Positions 36,074-44,723 of a DNA stretch of 64,000 bases are shown piece after piece. Source of the DNA: Microbacterium sp. ABRD28 (lineage in GTDB: Bacteria; Actinomycetota; Actinomycetes; Actinomycetales; Microbacteriaceae). The notes below the pieces were generated by a model, which saw only the letters and a list, made by a program, of their open reading frames with translations, had not been told where the DNA came from and made no database searches. Made by a program: the position numbers and the translations under genes. Position 1 is the first letter of the stretch, and the number at the start of each line of letters is the position of its first letter. The stretch covers positions 744,001 through 808,000 of the forward strand of contig NZ_CP031015.1 in the NCBI RefSeq assembly GCF_003850245.1. Reading direction: 5' to 3'.

Positions 36074-37378
36074 TCATCCGGGCGATGTCGCATCGACGCC
36101 GTCGCGGCGCGCGGTCAGGAGCTCCGCCATCGCGGCGGTCGGCGCGAGGGAGATCGCGCGTTCGTACGCGTCGAGGGCTTCGACGGGTGCGCCGCTCGAC
36201 GCCAGCAGGTGGGCCCGGACGGCGTGGAAGGCGTAGTGCCCGGCGAGGTCGTCTTCGCGCCGCTCGAGGACGATCAGGCCCGCCTCGGGGGAGTCGGCCT
36301 CGGCGACGGCGATGGCGTGATTGACGCCCACCATGGGGCTCGGGTCGACGCGCACGAGCATCTCGTAGAGCGCGACGATCTGCGACCAGTCGGTGCTCCC
36401 GGCATCGGGGGCGTGCGCGTGGACGAGATGGATGGCGGCGAGCAGCTCGAAACGGCCGAGACGGATGCCGGTGGCGCGGGCTCGTCGCATCCGCTCGCCG
36501 AGGAGCGCGTCGGCCTCCGCGATCAGGTCGCGGTCCCACGCTCCGCGGTCTTGCTCGGCGAGGGTCACGAGTGCGCCGTCGGCGCTGATCCGGGCGGGGG
36601 TGCGGGCGATCGAGGCGAGGAGGAGGGCGAGGAGCCCGGTGACGTCGCCGTCGCCCGGGAGCAGTGCGTGCAGTTGGCGCGCGAGCCGGAGCGCTTCGGC
36701 GAGGAGGTCGAGGCTCAGCCGGTCGGGGGCGTCGCTGGTCGCGGCGTAGCCCTGCGTGTACATCAGCGAAAGCACCGCGACCACGGCGGCGGCGCGATCG
36801 GGAAGGTCGCTCGCCTCGGGAACCCGGAACGGGACGCGTGCCGCGCCGATCTTCGCCTTCCCCCGCGTGATCCGCTGCGCGATCGTCGTCGGCGGCACGA
36901 GGAACAGGCGCGCGATCTGTTCGACGGTGAGACCGACGATCACACGGAGGGTCAGGGCCACCCGGGTCTCGAGGCCGAGGAGCGGATGACAGCACGCGAA
37001 GAGCAGCCGCAGGCGATCGTCCGCGACCGCGCCCACCGGTTCAGCGGGGGAGTCGTCGGCGAGCAGCACGGCCTCTCGATGCTTGTCGTCACGCCGGGCC
37101 TCGCGCCGGAGGCGGTCGATGGCCCTCCGATGTGCGGTCGTCGTGATCCAGGCGCCCGGGTTCGGGGGCACACCGTCGGCGGCCCACCGCTCCACGGCGA
37201 CGGCGAATGCTTCGGCGGCGACCTCCTCTGCGAGATCGAGGTCGCCGAAGCGGCGGGCGAGCCCGGCGACGATCCGCCCCCATTCCGCGCGGTGGACCTC
37301 GGCGAGCGCGACGTCGGCGTCCGTCGACTCCGATGCGTCGCCGTCATCCGGATGCTCCGCCTCCAGGCGCTCGCTCAT
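36074..37378 (-). CDS. ECF-type RNA polymerase sigma factor (ECF42-like) with long C-terminal extension
   Basis: A 434-residue protein. The sigma2 region is at about 25-95 (DLAEEVAAEAFAVAVERW), then the group-typical RREARRDDKHRE and DDRLRLLFACCHPLL. The sigma4 HTH is at about 140-175 (LTVEQIARLFLVPPTTIAQRI). A C-terminal part of about 240 residues is helical and TPR-like. This plan and the adjacent DGPF gene match ECF42, which has no anti-sigma factor and is thought to be controlled by its own C-terminus. A gap of 93 nt separates it from the YCII gene. Confidence 0.9.
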   Translation of the reverse strand: MSERLEAEHPDDGDASESTDADVALAEVHRAEWGRIVAGLARRFGDLDLAEEVAAEAFAVAVERWAADGVPPNPGAWITTTAHRRAIDRLRREARRDDKHREAVLLADDSPAEPVGAVADDRLRLLFACCHPLLGLETRVALTLRVIVGLTVEQIARLFLVPPTTIAQRITRGKAKIGAARVPFRVPEASDLPDRAAAVVAVLSLMYTQGYAATSDAPDRLSLDLLAEALRLARQLHALLPGDGDVTGLLALLLASIARTPARISADGALVTLAEQDRGAWDRDLIAEADALLGERMRRARATGIRLGRFELLAAIHLVHAHAPDAGSTDWSQIVALYEMLVRVDPSPMVGVNHAIAVAEADSPEAGLIVLERREDDLAGHYAFHAVRAHLLASSGAPVEALDAYERAISLAPTAAMAELLTARRDGVDATSPG

Positions 37379-37481
37379 GTCGTCCTCCTTCGCGGAGACC
37401 CTTTCAGATGTTCGGCGAGGGCGGAATCGTCGATTCGACAGGAGGGCGCTGCCGGACTGCCTCGCGGCACGCGCGCGACCT

Positions 37482-37988
37482 TCAACCCGTGGCCGCGCGA
37501 CGGGCGTACGCCCGCACTTTCATCCTGTTGCCGCAGGTGGCCATCGAGCACCACTTCGCGGTGCCGGGTCGGCTGTGATCGACGAGGAACAGGTTGCACT
37601 CCTCGTTCGCACAGGGGCGGAGGCGGCCGGGGAGGTCTGTCATCACCCGCGACCACGCGAGGACCGTCTCGACCGCGAGACGATCGTCGTCGGAGACGCG
37701 CAGATCCCACCTCACGCCGTTGCTGGTCACGCGTGGCGTCTGGGTGACGGCGTCGAGCGCACGTGCCAGCTCACCGTCGGTGGCATTCTCTTCGCCGCGG
37801 ATGACGGCGTGCAGAGCCGACCGCACGCGACGGAGTCGCGCGAGCTCCGTCGACGAGCCCGATCCGCCCCAGCTGCGCGCCAGCGCGCCTCCCCCTCGGT
37901 TCTCGTCGAGCGCATCGGTGGCCACGCCGTCGATGACGGGCGCGCTGTTCAGGACGGCGAGCAGCAGTTCTTCGTTGCGGAGCACCAT
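37482..37988 (-). CDS. CGNR zinc-finger transcriptional regulator
   Basis: A 168-residue protein with an N-terminal ligand-sensing-like domain (about 1-115) and a C-terminal CGNR zinc finger. The cysteines are in RPCANEECNLF and WCSMATCGNRMKVRAYARR. The start ATG has an excellent SD (GGAGGTGA). It is divergent from an alpha/beta hydrolase with a TTAGC/GCTAA palindrome in the 81-bp gap, so it likely controls that gene and itself. Confidence 0.9.
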   Translation of the reverse strand: MVLRNEELLLAVLNSAPVIDGVATDALDENRGGGALARSWGGSGSSTELARLRRVRSALHAVIRGEENATDGELARALDAVTQTPRVTSNGVRWDLRVSDDDRLAVETVLAWSRVMTDLPGRLRPCANEECNLFLVDHSRPGTAKWCSMATCGNRMKVRAYARRAATG

Positions 37989-38025
37989 CCCTCACCTCCT
38001 CGCGTCGTGGATGCGCCTCGATCAT

Positions 38026-38067
38026 GTTAGCGTGGGGCTAACCGGTAAAACAAGATAGAAAGGTTAG
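38026..38067. promoter_or_regulatory. Candidate CGNR operator region
   Basis: GTTAGC (38026-38031) and GCTAAC (38037-38042) form an inverted repeat with a 5-bp centre. A third half-site GTTAG lies at 38063-38067 next to the hydrolase start. The region is between divergent genes. Confidence 0.6.
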
Positions 38068-38069
38068 TT

Positions 38070-38972
38070 ATGGTCGCTGTCCACCACCGCACCGTGTCGG
38101 TCGACGGGTTCGATGTCTTCTACCGTGAAGCCGGCGCTCCCGACGCCCCCGCGCTCGTCCTCCTGCACGGGTACCCGACGAGCTCGCACATGTTCCGCCA
38201 TCTCATTCCCGCACTGGCGGAGCGCTACCACGTCGTCGCCCCGGACCACATCGGGTTCGGTCGCTCATCGGCGCCGTCGGTCGACGAGTTCGATTACACC
38301 TTCGCCGCCCTCGCTGAGGTGACCGGTCGATTCCTGTCGACCATCGGCGTGGAGCGTTACGCGATCTACGTCCAGGACTACGGAGCTCCGATCGGGTGGC
38401 GCCTGGCTCTTGCCGACCCTGCTGCCGTGACCGGGGTCATCTCGCAGAACGGCAATGCCTATGAAGACGGTTTCGTCCCGAGCTTCTGGGATCCCATCTG
38501 GGCCGACGCTGCCGAGAAGACCACCCTGACGCGGGATGCGCTTCGGTCCGCGCTCGGTCGAGAGGCTGTGGAGTGGCAATACACCCACGGCGTCCCCGAC
38601 CCCACCACCGTCGACCCGGACGCCTGGGAGCACGACCTCGCACTCCTCGCCCGGGAGGGCCAGGACGCCGTGCAGCTCGCTCTCTTCCGCGACTACGCCT
38701 CGAATCGCGACCTCTATCCTGCGGTGCACGATTGGCTGCGGCGTTCTGGCGTGCCCGTCCTGGCGGTGTGGGGGCGTAACGACGAGATCTTCCACGCGGA
38801 CGGAGCCCGCGCGTTCGCCCGTGACGCACACGAGGCTCGCGTCGAACTCGTCGACGGCGGCCACTTCCTGCTCGAATCCCACCTCGACGAGGTCGTCGCC
38901 ACGATCACCTCCTGGCTGGACGCCGAGGGATCGGGCGCTGTGACCGCACGCCCGGTGCCCATCAATCCGTGA
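38070..38972 (+). CDS. Alpha/beta hydrolase with Asp nucleophile (haloalkane dehalogenase/epoxide hydrolase-like)
   Basis: A 300-residue alpha/beta-hydrolase. The oxyanion region is HGYPTSSH (His33), and the nucleophile elbow reads VQDYGAPIGW, giving Asp103 instead of Ser. The acid is probably in WGRNDEIF and the catalytic His in GGHFLLES. An Asp nucleophile is typical of haloalkane dehalogenases and epoxide hydrolases, not of esterases. The start overlaps a likely operator, and the divergent CGNR regulator suggests substrate induction. The exact substrate is unknown. Confidence 0.87.
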   Translation: MVAVHHRTVSVDGFDVFYREAGAPDAPALVLLHGYPTSSHMFRHLIPALAERYHVVAPDHIGFGRSSAPSVDEFDYTFAALAEVTGRFLSTIGVERYAIYVQDYGAPIGWRLALADPAAVTGVISQNGNAYEDGFVPSFWDPIWADAAEKTTLTRDALRSALGREAVEWQYTHGVPDPTTVDPDAWEHDLALLAREGQDAVQLALFRDYASNRDLYPAVHDWLRRSGVPVLAVWGRNDEIFHADGARAFARDAHEARVELVDGGHFLLESHLDEVVATITSWLDAEGSGAVTARPVPINP

Positions 38973-39010
38973 CGTCCCCTTCGACCGGTTCCGGATGACG
39001 CCCGCGACGT

Positions 39011-39088
39011 GCCCCGTGTCACGGGGCCGGCGTCACCGGGGCCGGCGTCACGGGGCCGGCGTGACCGGGCCGGCGTCACGGGGCCGGC
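39011..39088. repeat. Hairpin and five tandem 14-15-bp repeats before panC
   Basis: GCCCCGTG/CACGGGGC (39011-39027) is a near-perfect palindrome. It runs into five copies of GTCACGGGGCCGGC (39018, 39032, 39047, 39061, 39075; the second has one extra C and the fourth is slightly changed). The stretch 38973-39127 holds no gene. Confidence 0.9.
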
Positions 39089-39139
39089 GTCAGCGGCCGC
39101 GGGCGACCGCCCCCTGCGCACCGCCGATACGATCGTCGG

Positions 39140-39985
39140 ATGATCCGCACCCCCGAGGCGCTGCGCAGTCGCCTGGCCGAGGCCCGCCGTGACGCCCCGG
39201 GCGCGACAGTCGCGCTGGTGTCCACCATCGGCTCCCTCCACGACGGCCACATCGACCTCATCGACACCGCCCGTGAGCGAGCGGAGATCGTGGTCGTGTC
39301 GACGTTCGTCAACCCGATGCGTTTCGGCACGACGGCCGACTTCGAGGCGTATCCGCGCACTCCCGACGCGGACCGTCTGCTGCTGGAGTCGCTCGGCGTC
39401 GACGTGGTCTTCGCCCCCGAGACCGCCGACCTGCTGCCGCGCGGCACGGCGACGACGAAGATCAGCGCGGGCGACCTGGGGCTGCGGTACGAGGGCCGGT
39501 TCCGGCCGTACTACTTCGACGGCCTTCTCACCGTCGAGGCCGCGCTCTTCCATCTGATCGAGCCCGATGTCGCCGTCTACGGGCTCCGTGACCGGCAGCG
39601 GATCTTCCTGGTAGAGCGGATGATCCGCGACCTCTTCTTCGACGTCGACGTCGCGACCGTCGAGACCGTTCGCGGCGACGACGGTCTCCCCGTCTCGACC
39701 CGTGCGTCACTGCTGGACGATCGCGATCGCCAGGCGGCCGGCAAGCTGACGGTGGCCCTCGACGCCGCGGCCTCGAACGCCGACCGCGGGGTCGACGCCT
39801 GTATCGCCGCAGCGCAGTCGGCGCTCATGGGGGAGCCGCGGATCAACCTGGAGTACCTCACGGTGGTGGACCCCGCCACCTTCCTCCCCGTCGACGAGAA
39901 CCATCGCGGGCGGGCGCTCGCGCTGATCGCCGCAACCGTCGCCGGACACCGCTTCATCGACAACACCGAGATCTCGCTGCAGTGA
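39140..39985 (+). CDS. panC: Pantoate-beta-alanine ligase (pantothenate synthetase), divergent
   Basis: A 281-residue enzyme joining pantoate and beta-alanine with ATP. The ATP-binding HxGH motif is present in STIGSLHDGHIDLID, followed by VVVSTFVNPMRFG. Later blocks are altered: YGLRDRQR for the usual FGEKDxQQ, and GLPVSTRASLL where most enzymes have SSRN. A TACGAT hexamer lies 6 nt before the ATG (leaderless type). It precedes lysS, the usual order, but is separated from DUF2520 by an islet. I am confident of the family; the changed substrate loop leaves some doubt about activity. Confidence 0.85.
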   Translation: MIRTPEALRSRLAEARRDAPGATVALVSTIGSLHDGHIDLIDTARERAEIVVVSTFVNPMRFGTTADFEAYPRTPDADRLLLESLGVDVVFAPETADLLPRGTATTKISAGDLGLRYEGRFRPYYFDGLLTVEAALFHLIEPDVAVYGLRDRQRIFLVERMIRDLFFDVDVATVETVRGDDGLPVSTRASLLDDRDRQAAGKLTVALDAAASNADRGVDACIAAAQSALMGEPRINLEYLTVVDPATFLPVDENHRGRALALIAATVAGHRFIDNTEISLQ

Positions 39986-40087
39986 TCGCCGCGCCCCGGT
40001 GATGATGCGCCGGGGTCGGTCGACCGAGCCGACGGGCGCCCCGGCGCCCGTCGATAGACTTGACTGCGACCCCCGAGGAGCCTGTTC

Positions 40088-41626
40088 ATGACCGATTCGC
40101 CCGCGCCCGGTGCCGCTCACGACGCCGACGCTTCCGAGCCCAGCGACGAAGAGGTCTTCGAGCAGAAGGCGGTGCGTCTGGCCAAGCGGGAGCGGCTCAT
40201 CGCAGAGCGGACGGATGCCGCCGGCGGCGCCTATCCGGTAGCGGTGCCGGTGACCGACACCATCCCCGCGCTCCGCGCCCGATTCGGTGACCTCGAGGCG
40301 GGCGCCGAAACCGGTGTGACGGCCGGGGTCGCGGGGCGGGTCGTCTTCAGCCGCAACACCGGCAAGCTGTGCTTCGCCACTCTGCAGTCGGGCGACGGCA
40401 GTCGCATCCAGGCCATGATCTCCCTCGCCGCCGTGGGTGAGGAGTCGCTGCAGCGGTGGAAGGAACTGGTCGACCTCGGCGACCACGTCTTCGTCTCGGG
40501 TGAGGTGATCTCCAGCCGCCGCGGCGAGCTGTCGATCATGGCCGCGTCGTGGGAGATCGCCGCGAAGGCTGTGCTCCCCCTTCCCAACGTCTACGGCGAG
40601 TTGAGCGAGGAAGGCCGGGTGAGGAGCCGCTTCCTCGACCTCATCGTCCGCGATCAGGCGCGCGCGACCGTGCGCGCACGGGCCGCGGTGAACGCGAGCC
40701 TTCGGCAGACCTTCACCGCTCACGACTTCATCGAGGTCGAGACGCCGATGCTGCAGGTGCAGCACGGTGGCGCATCGGCGCGCCCCTTCGTCACGCACTC
40801 CAACGCGTTCGACACCGAGCTGTACCTGCGCATCGCACCGGAGCTGTTCCTCAAGCGTGCGGTGGTCGGTGGGCTCGACAGGGTCTTCGAGATCAACCGG
40901 AACTTCCGCAACGAAGGTGCCGACTCCACCCACAGCCCCGAGTTCGCGATGCTGGAGGCCTATCAGGCCTATACCGACTACCACGGCATCGCCGACCTCA
41001 CCCAGGAGCTCATCCAGAACGCCGCCGTCGCGGTCGCCGGGTCGACGACCGTCACCTGGGCCGACGGCACGGTCTACGACCTGGGCGGGCAGTGGGAGCG
41101 GCTGTCGATGTACGACTCCCTCTCGGATGCAGCGAGCAGGTCGATCACGCCCGAGACCTCGCTGGAGGACCTGCTGACCTTCGCCGCCGAGGTCGGGGTC
41201 GAGGCTCCCCCTCACGCCACCCACGGCAAACTCGTCGAAGAGCTGTGGGAGCACTTCGTCAAGCCGGGCCTCACGCGCCCCACCTTCGTCATGGACTTCC
41301 CGGTCGACACCAGCCCGCTCGTACGCGAGCACCGGTCGATCCCGGGCCTGGTCGAGAAGTGGGACCTGTACGTCCGCGGGTTCGAGCTCGCCACCGGGTA
41401 CTCCGAGCTCGTCGATCCGGTCATCCAGCGCGAGCGGTTCGTCGAGCAGGCGAAGCTCGCCGCGCGCGGCGATGTCGAGGCGATGCGCATCGATGAGGAG
41501 TTCCTCCGCGCCCTCGAGCACGGCATGCCCCCCACGGGCGGCATGGGCATGGGGATCGACCGGCTCCTCATGGCGATCACCGGGCTCGGCATCCGCGAGA
41601 CGATCCTCTTCCCCCTGGTGAAGTAG
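40088..41626 (+). CDS. lysS: Lysyl-tRNA synthetase, class II
   Basis: A 512-residue enzyme charging tRNA-Lys. The N-terminal OB-fold anticodon domain covers about 60-170. Class II motif 1 is near LQVQHGGASARPF, motif 2 is VFEINRNFRNEG with HSPEFAMLEAYQAY, and motif 3 is GMGMGIDRLLMAITG at the C-terminus. The acidic first 20 residues are extra and probably disordered. GAGGAG precedes the ATG by about 8 nt. It is convergent with the DUF4192 gene with 4 nt between stops. Confidence 0.97.
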   Translation: MTDSPAPGAAHDADASEPSDEEVFEQKAVRLAKRERLIAERTDAAGGAYPVAVPVTDTIPALRARFGDLEAGAETGVTAGVAGRVVFSRNTGKLCFATLQSGDGSRIQAMISLAAVGEESLQRWKELVDLGDHVFVSGEVISSRRGELSIMAASWEIAAKAVLPLPNVYGELSEEGRVRSRFLDLIVRDQARATVRARAAVNASLRQTFTAHDFIEVETPMLQVQHGGASARPFVTHSNAFDTELYLRIAPELFLKRAVVGGLDRVFEINRNFRNEGADSTHSPEFAMLEAYQAYTDYHGIADLTQELIQNAAVAVAGSTTVTWADGTVYDLGGQWERLSMYDSLSDAASRSITPETSLEDLLTFAAEVGVEAPPHATHGKLVEELWEHFVKPGLTRPTFVMDFPVDTSPLVREHRSIPGLVEKWDLYVRGFELATGYSELVDPVIQRERFVEQAKLAARGDVEAMRIDEEFLRALEHGMPPTGGMGMGIDRLLMAITGLGIRETILFPLVK

Positions 41627-41630
41627 CCGG

Positions 41631-42788
41631 TCACGTCGCCGCCCCCATCGCATCCTCCGGGCGCCAGACTCCGGTGCGGGCGAACGCCCACTCCGGAAGG
41701 TGCCCGCGGCGGACCATCGCCTGAACGATTCCGGTGAGACCATGGGCCGGGTCGATCTCGGCGGCCTGTCCGATGAACCACTCGGCGTGGGTCGATCGGC
41801 CGAGTGCCCACGAGAGCCAGGCGCAGACCGCGAGCGGGCCGGGTCGCGCGGCTCGCGGCGCAGCAGCCGCCACCCGGCGGGTCACCTCGAGCGCGCCGCG
41901 GAGGCGCTCGGCCGAAGGCTGCGGGCCTTCGCCCCACATGCGCTTGGCGATTTCGGCGGGGTACGGCTCTCCCGCCTCCCACCGCAGCTGTGCAGCCATC
42001 GCCTCATCGCCCCGGTCGATGTCGTCGCACCACTGCACCAGCGCCACATCCCGGGTCGCCGGCCGCTCCAGGCACCACAGCAGCAGAGCCGCATCGAACG
42101 GGTCGAGCATCTCGGGATTCCACTGCAGCGCCTCCTCGAACAAGGCCGGCAGGTCGTCGAGCAGGCACACCGCTTCAAGCCCCCGCGGGTCGACGCGCAC
42201 GGTGGGCCCGGCCGCGTTCGACCCGAAGCCCTCGATCGCGACGCGGATCGCCTGCAGGGCGTGCCCGACCCTCTCTTTCTCGGCCAGGTCGACGACGGGA
42301 AGGGCGGCTCCCGTCCACTGGTCGCCGGCCGCGAGCGGGAGGCCCGCGGGGGCGGTCGGCGACCCGTCGCCATCGAGGATCTCGGACAGGGGCCGGCCGC
42401 CGGACGGGGCGTCGGCGTCGAGATACGACGCCCAGCCGTCGGGGGCTCGGCAGAGCATGTCGACCACGCGCAGACCGCTCGCGTCGGCCCGCTCGCGGAT
42501 GCCCTCCGCCAGCGCGGACGCGGGAGCGCGGCCGCCGTCGAAACACTCGTCGGTGAACACCACCACCGCGAGTGCATCGGCGGCCTCGATCCGGCACACG
42601 AGGCCCACGCCCGTGGCCGCCGCGGCATCGGTGTCGGCGATCGCCGGGAGGTCGATGCGCATCGCGCCGAGCGTGCGCGTGCCCTCGAAAGGGATGAGCA
42701 CGACGCTGTCGGACGGGACGTAGCCGAGCATGCGCGGGACGAAGGACAGGAACTCGGCCGGGGTAGTGGCCTTCACGATCGTGGTCAT
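41631..42788 (-). CDS. DUF4192 family protein
   Basis: A 385-residue soluble protein. The family start FLSFVPRMLGYVPSDSVVLIPFEG is clear, followed by DLPAIADTDAAAATG and VVVFTDECFDGG. The ATG at 42788 (MTTIVKATTPAEF) matches the family start; the frame is open further upstream without support. DUF4192 is common in actinobacteria, often beside lysS or clpC genes. Its function is unknown. Confidence 0.87.
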   Translation of the reverse strand: MTTIVKATTPAEFLSFVPRMLGYVPSDSVVLIPFEGTRTLGAMRIDLPAIADTDAAAATGVGLVCRIEAADALAVVVFTDECFDGGRAPASALAEGIRERADASGLRVVDMLCRAPDGWASYLDADAPSGGRPLSEILDGDGSPTAPAGLPLAAGDQWTGAALPVVDLAEKERVGHALQAIRVAIEGFGSNAAGPTVRVDPRGLEAVCLLDDLPALFEEALQWNPEMLDPFDAALLLWCLERPATRDVALVQWCDDIDRGDEAMAAQLRWEAGEPYPAEIAKRMWGEGPQPSAERLRGALEVTRRVAAAAPRAARPGPLAVCAWLSWALGRSTHAEWFIGQAAEIDPAHGLTGIVQAMVRRGHLPEWAFARTGVWRPEDAMGAAT

Positions 42789-42943
42789 GCCCCGACCTTG
42801 GTCGTCGGCGTGCAGCCGTGGGAGGTCGCCGGCGCACTCTGTGGTCAACCGGCGATCTGCGCCGGTTGTGCAGGAGAGAATGCGTCCCCGCATCCGTCTT
42901 CTCCCGGGCCGCTCCCGGGGTCGCCCCGCGTATCCTGGTAGGC

Positions 42944-43153
42944 ATGGACGGCTTCTGGATCGCAGCGGCGTGGACGCTTCTCCCCACCGTGGTGGTCAGC
43001 GCCCTCTTCTTCTGGATCCTCCGCAGCATCCTGCATGCCGACCGCAATGAGCGGCGCGCCTACACGCGCATCGAGGCGCAGGAGCGCGCCAAGCGCGGAC
43101 TTCCCCCCGCATCGCCGGCGCCAGACGCGCCCCCGGCCCCCGCCGGGCGCTGA
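42944..43153 (+). CDS. Small single-helix membrane protein
   Basis: A 69-residue protein with one N-terminal transmembrane helix (about residues 4-28), then a charged helix with ADRNERRAYTRIEAQERAKRG and a Pro/Ala tail. TATCCT lies 7 nt before the ATG, indicating a leaderless message. It lies just before the cardiolipin-synthase gene on the same strand. Function unknown. Confidence 0.65.
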   Translation: MDGFWIAAAWTLLPTVVVSALFFWILRSILHADRNERRAYTRIEAQERAKRGLPPASPAPDAPPAPAGR

Positions 43154-43204
43154 TCGCCCGGCCCGCTACGCTGACAGTGGGCGTGCGGGGCGAACGGGGG
43201 AGTC

Positions 43205-44671
43205 GTGATCGAGATCACACTGGACGCGTCGTGGTGGCTCATCCTGGTGTTCGTCTTCGACATCGTCGTGCGCATCCTGGCCGTCATCTACGTGCCGCGC
43301 AATCGCCGTCCCACCGCCGCCATGGCGTGGCTTCTCGCCATCTACTTCATCCCCCTCATCGGGGTGTTCCTCTTCCTGCTGATCGGCAACCCGCGACTGC
43401 CGCGCAAGCGCCGTCGCCAGCAGGACGCCATCAACCAGTACATCCGCGACACCAGCGCCGGCCTCGACTTCGGCACTCTGCGCCCGCACGCCCCGCAGTG
43501 GTTCCAGTCGCTCGTGACGATGAACCGCGCGCTCGGAGCCATGCCCCTCGCCGGCGACAACGACGCCCACCTGATCTCCGACTATCAGGAGAGTCTCGAC
43601 GAGATGGCCGAGGCCATCCGCTCGGCGGAGCGGTACGTGCACGTGGAGTTCTACATCCTCCAGACCGACGCCTCGACGGAGAAGTTCTTCGCCGCGCTCG
43701 AAGAGGTCGCCGCGCGCGGCGTGGTCGTCCGGGTGCTGCTCGATCACTGGGCCAACCGCGGGAAGCCGTTCTACAAGCAGACGCTCCGCCGCCTCGACGG
43801 CATGGGCGCGCACTGGCGCCTGATGTTGCCGGTGCAGCCGCTCAAGGGCAAGTACCAGCGCCCCGACCTGCGCAACCACCGCAAGCTCCTCGTGATCGAC
43901 GGCAAGGTCGGCTACATGGGCTCGCAGAACGTCACCGACTCCACCTACAACCTGCGCAAGAACATCAAGCGCGGGCTGCACTGGGTCGACCTCATGGTGC
44001 GGCTGCACGGCCCCGTCGTGGCATCCATCAATGCCGTCTTCCTCAGCGACTGGTACAGCGAGACCGACGAGATCCTCACCGACGAGATCGACCTGTTCAA
44101 GGTCGAATCCAGCCGCGGTGACCTCGACTGCCAGATCGTGCCCTCGGGGCCCGGGTTCGACTCCGAGAACAACCTGCGCCTGTTCGCGGCGCTGCTGTAC
44201 TACGCCCAGCGCCGCATCATCATCGTCAGCCCCTACTTCGTGCCCGACGAGGCGCTGCTGCTGGCGATCACGACTGCCTGCCAGCGCGGCCTCGAGGTGG
44301 AGCTGTTCGTCTCGGAGGAGGGCGACCAGGCGATGGTCTACCACGCGCAGCGCAGCTACTACGAGGCGCTGCTGCGCGCCGGCGTGAAGATCTGGATGTA
44401 TCGCAAGCCGTACATCCTCCATTCCAAGTCGATGACGATCGACGACGAGATCGCCGTCATCGGATCGAGCAACATGGACATGCGCTCGTTCGGTCTGAAC
44501 ATGGAGATCTCGATGCTCGTGCGCGGCGAGGAGTTCGTGCGCGAGATGCGCGAGGTCGAGGACAAGTACCGGTCGCTCTCCCGCGAACTCACCCTCGAGG
44601 AGTGGCAGAAGCAGCCGCTGCGCTCGACCGTGCTCGACAACATCGCCCGCCTCACGTCGGCGCTGCAGTAG
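43205..44671 (+). CDS. cls: Cardiolipin synthase (phospholipase D family)
   Basis: A 488-residue membrane enzyme with two N-terminal helices (about 6-28 and 38-60) and two PLD catalytic motifs, HRKLLVIDGKVGYMGSQN and HSKSMTIDDEIAVIGSSN. This is the usual Cls plan for making cardiolipin from phosphatidylglycerol. Many actinobacteria use a different, CDP-alcohol type synthase, so the substrate may also be another phospholipid. The start is a GTG with GGGGGAG upstream. Confidence 0.92.
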   Translation: MIEITLDASWWLILVFVFDIVVRILAVIYVPRNRRPTAAMAWLLAIYFIPLIGVFLFLLIGNPRLPRKRRRQQDAINQYIRDTSAGLDFGTLRPHAPQWFQSLVTMNRALGAMPLAGDNDAHLISDYQESLDEMAEAIRSAERYVHVEFYILQTDASTEKFFAALEEVAARGVVVRVLLDHWANRGKPFYKQTLRRLDGMGAHWRLMLPVQPLKGKYQRPDLRNHRKLLVIDGKVGYMGSQNVTDSTYNLRKNIKRGLHWVDLMVRLHGPVVASINAVFLSDWYSETDEILTDEIDLFKVESSRGDLDCQIVPSGPGFDSENNLRLFAALLYYAQRRIIIVSPYFVPDEALLLAITTACQRGLEVELFVSEEGDQAMVYHAQRSYYEALLRAGVKIWMYRKPYILHSKSMTIDDEIAVIGSSNMDMRSFGLNMEISMLVRGEEFVREMREVEDKYRSLSRELTLEEWQKQPLRSTVLDNIARLTSALQ

Positions 44672-44723
44672 CGTGCGCCAGAAGACGGATGACGCGGGTC
44701 GCCGTTCGCGGCATGATGTGGAC

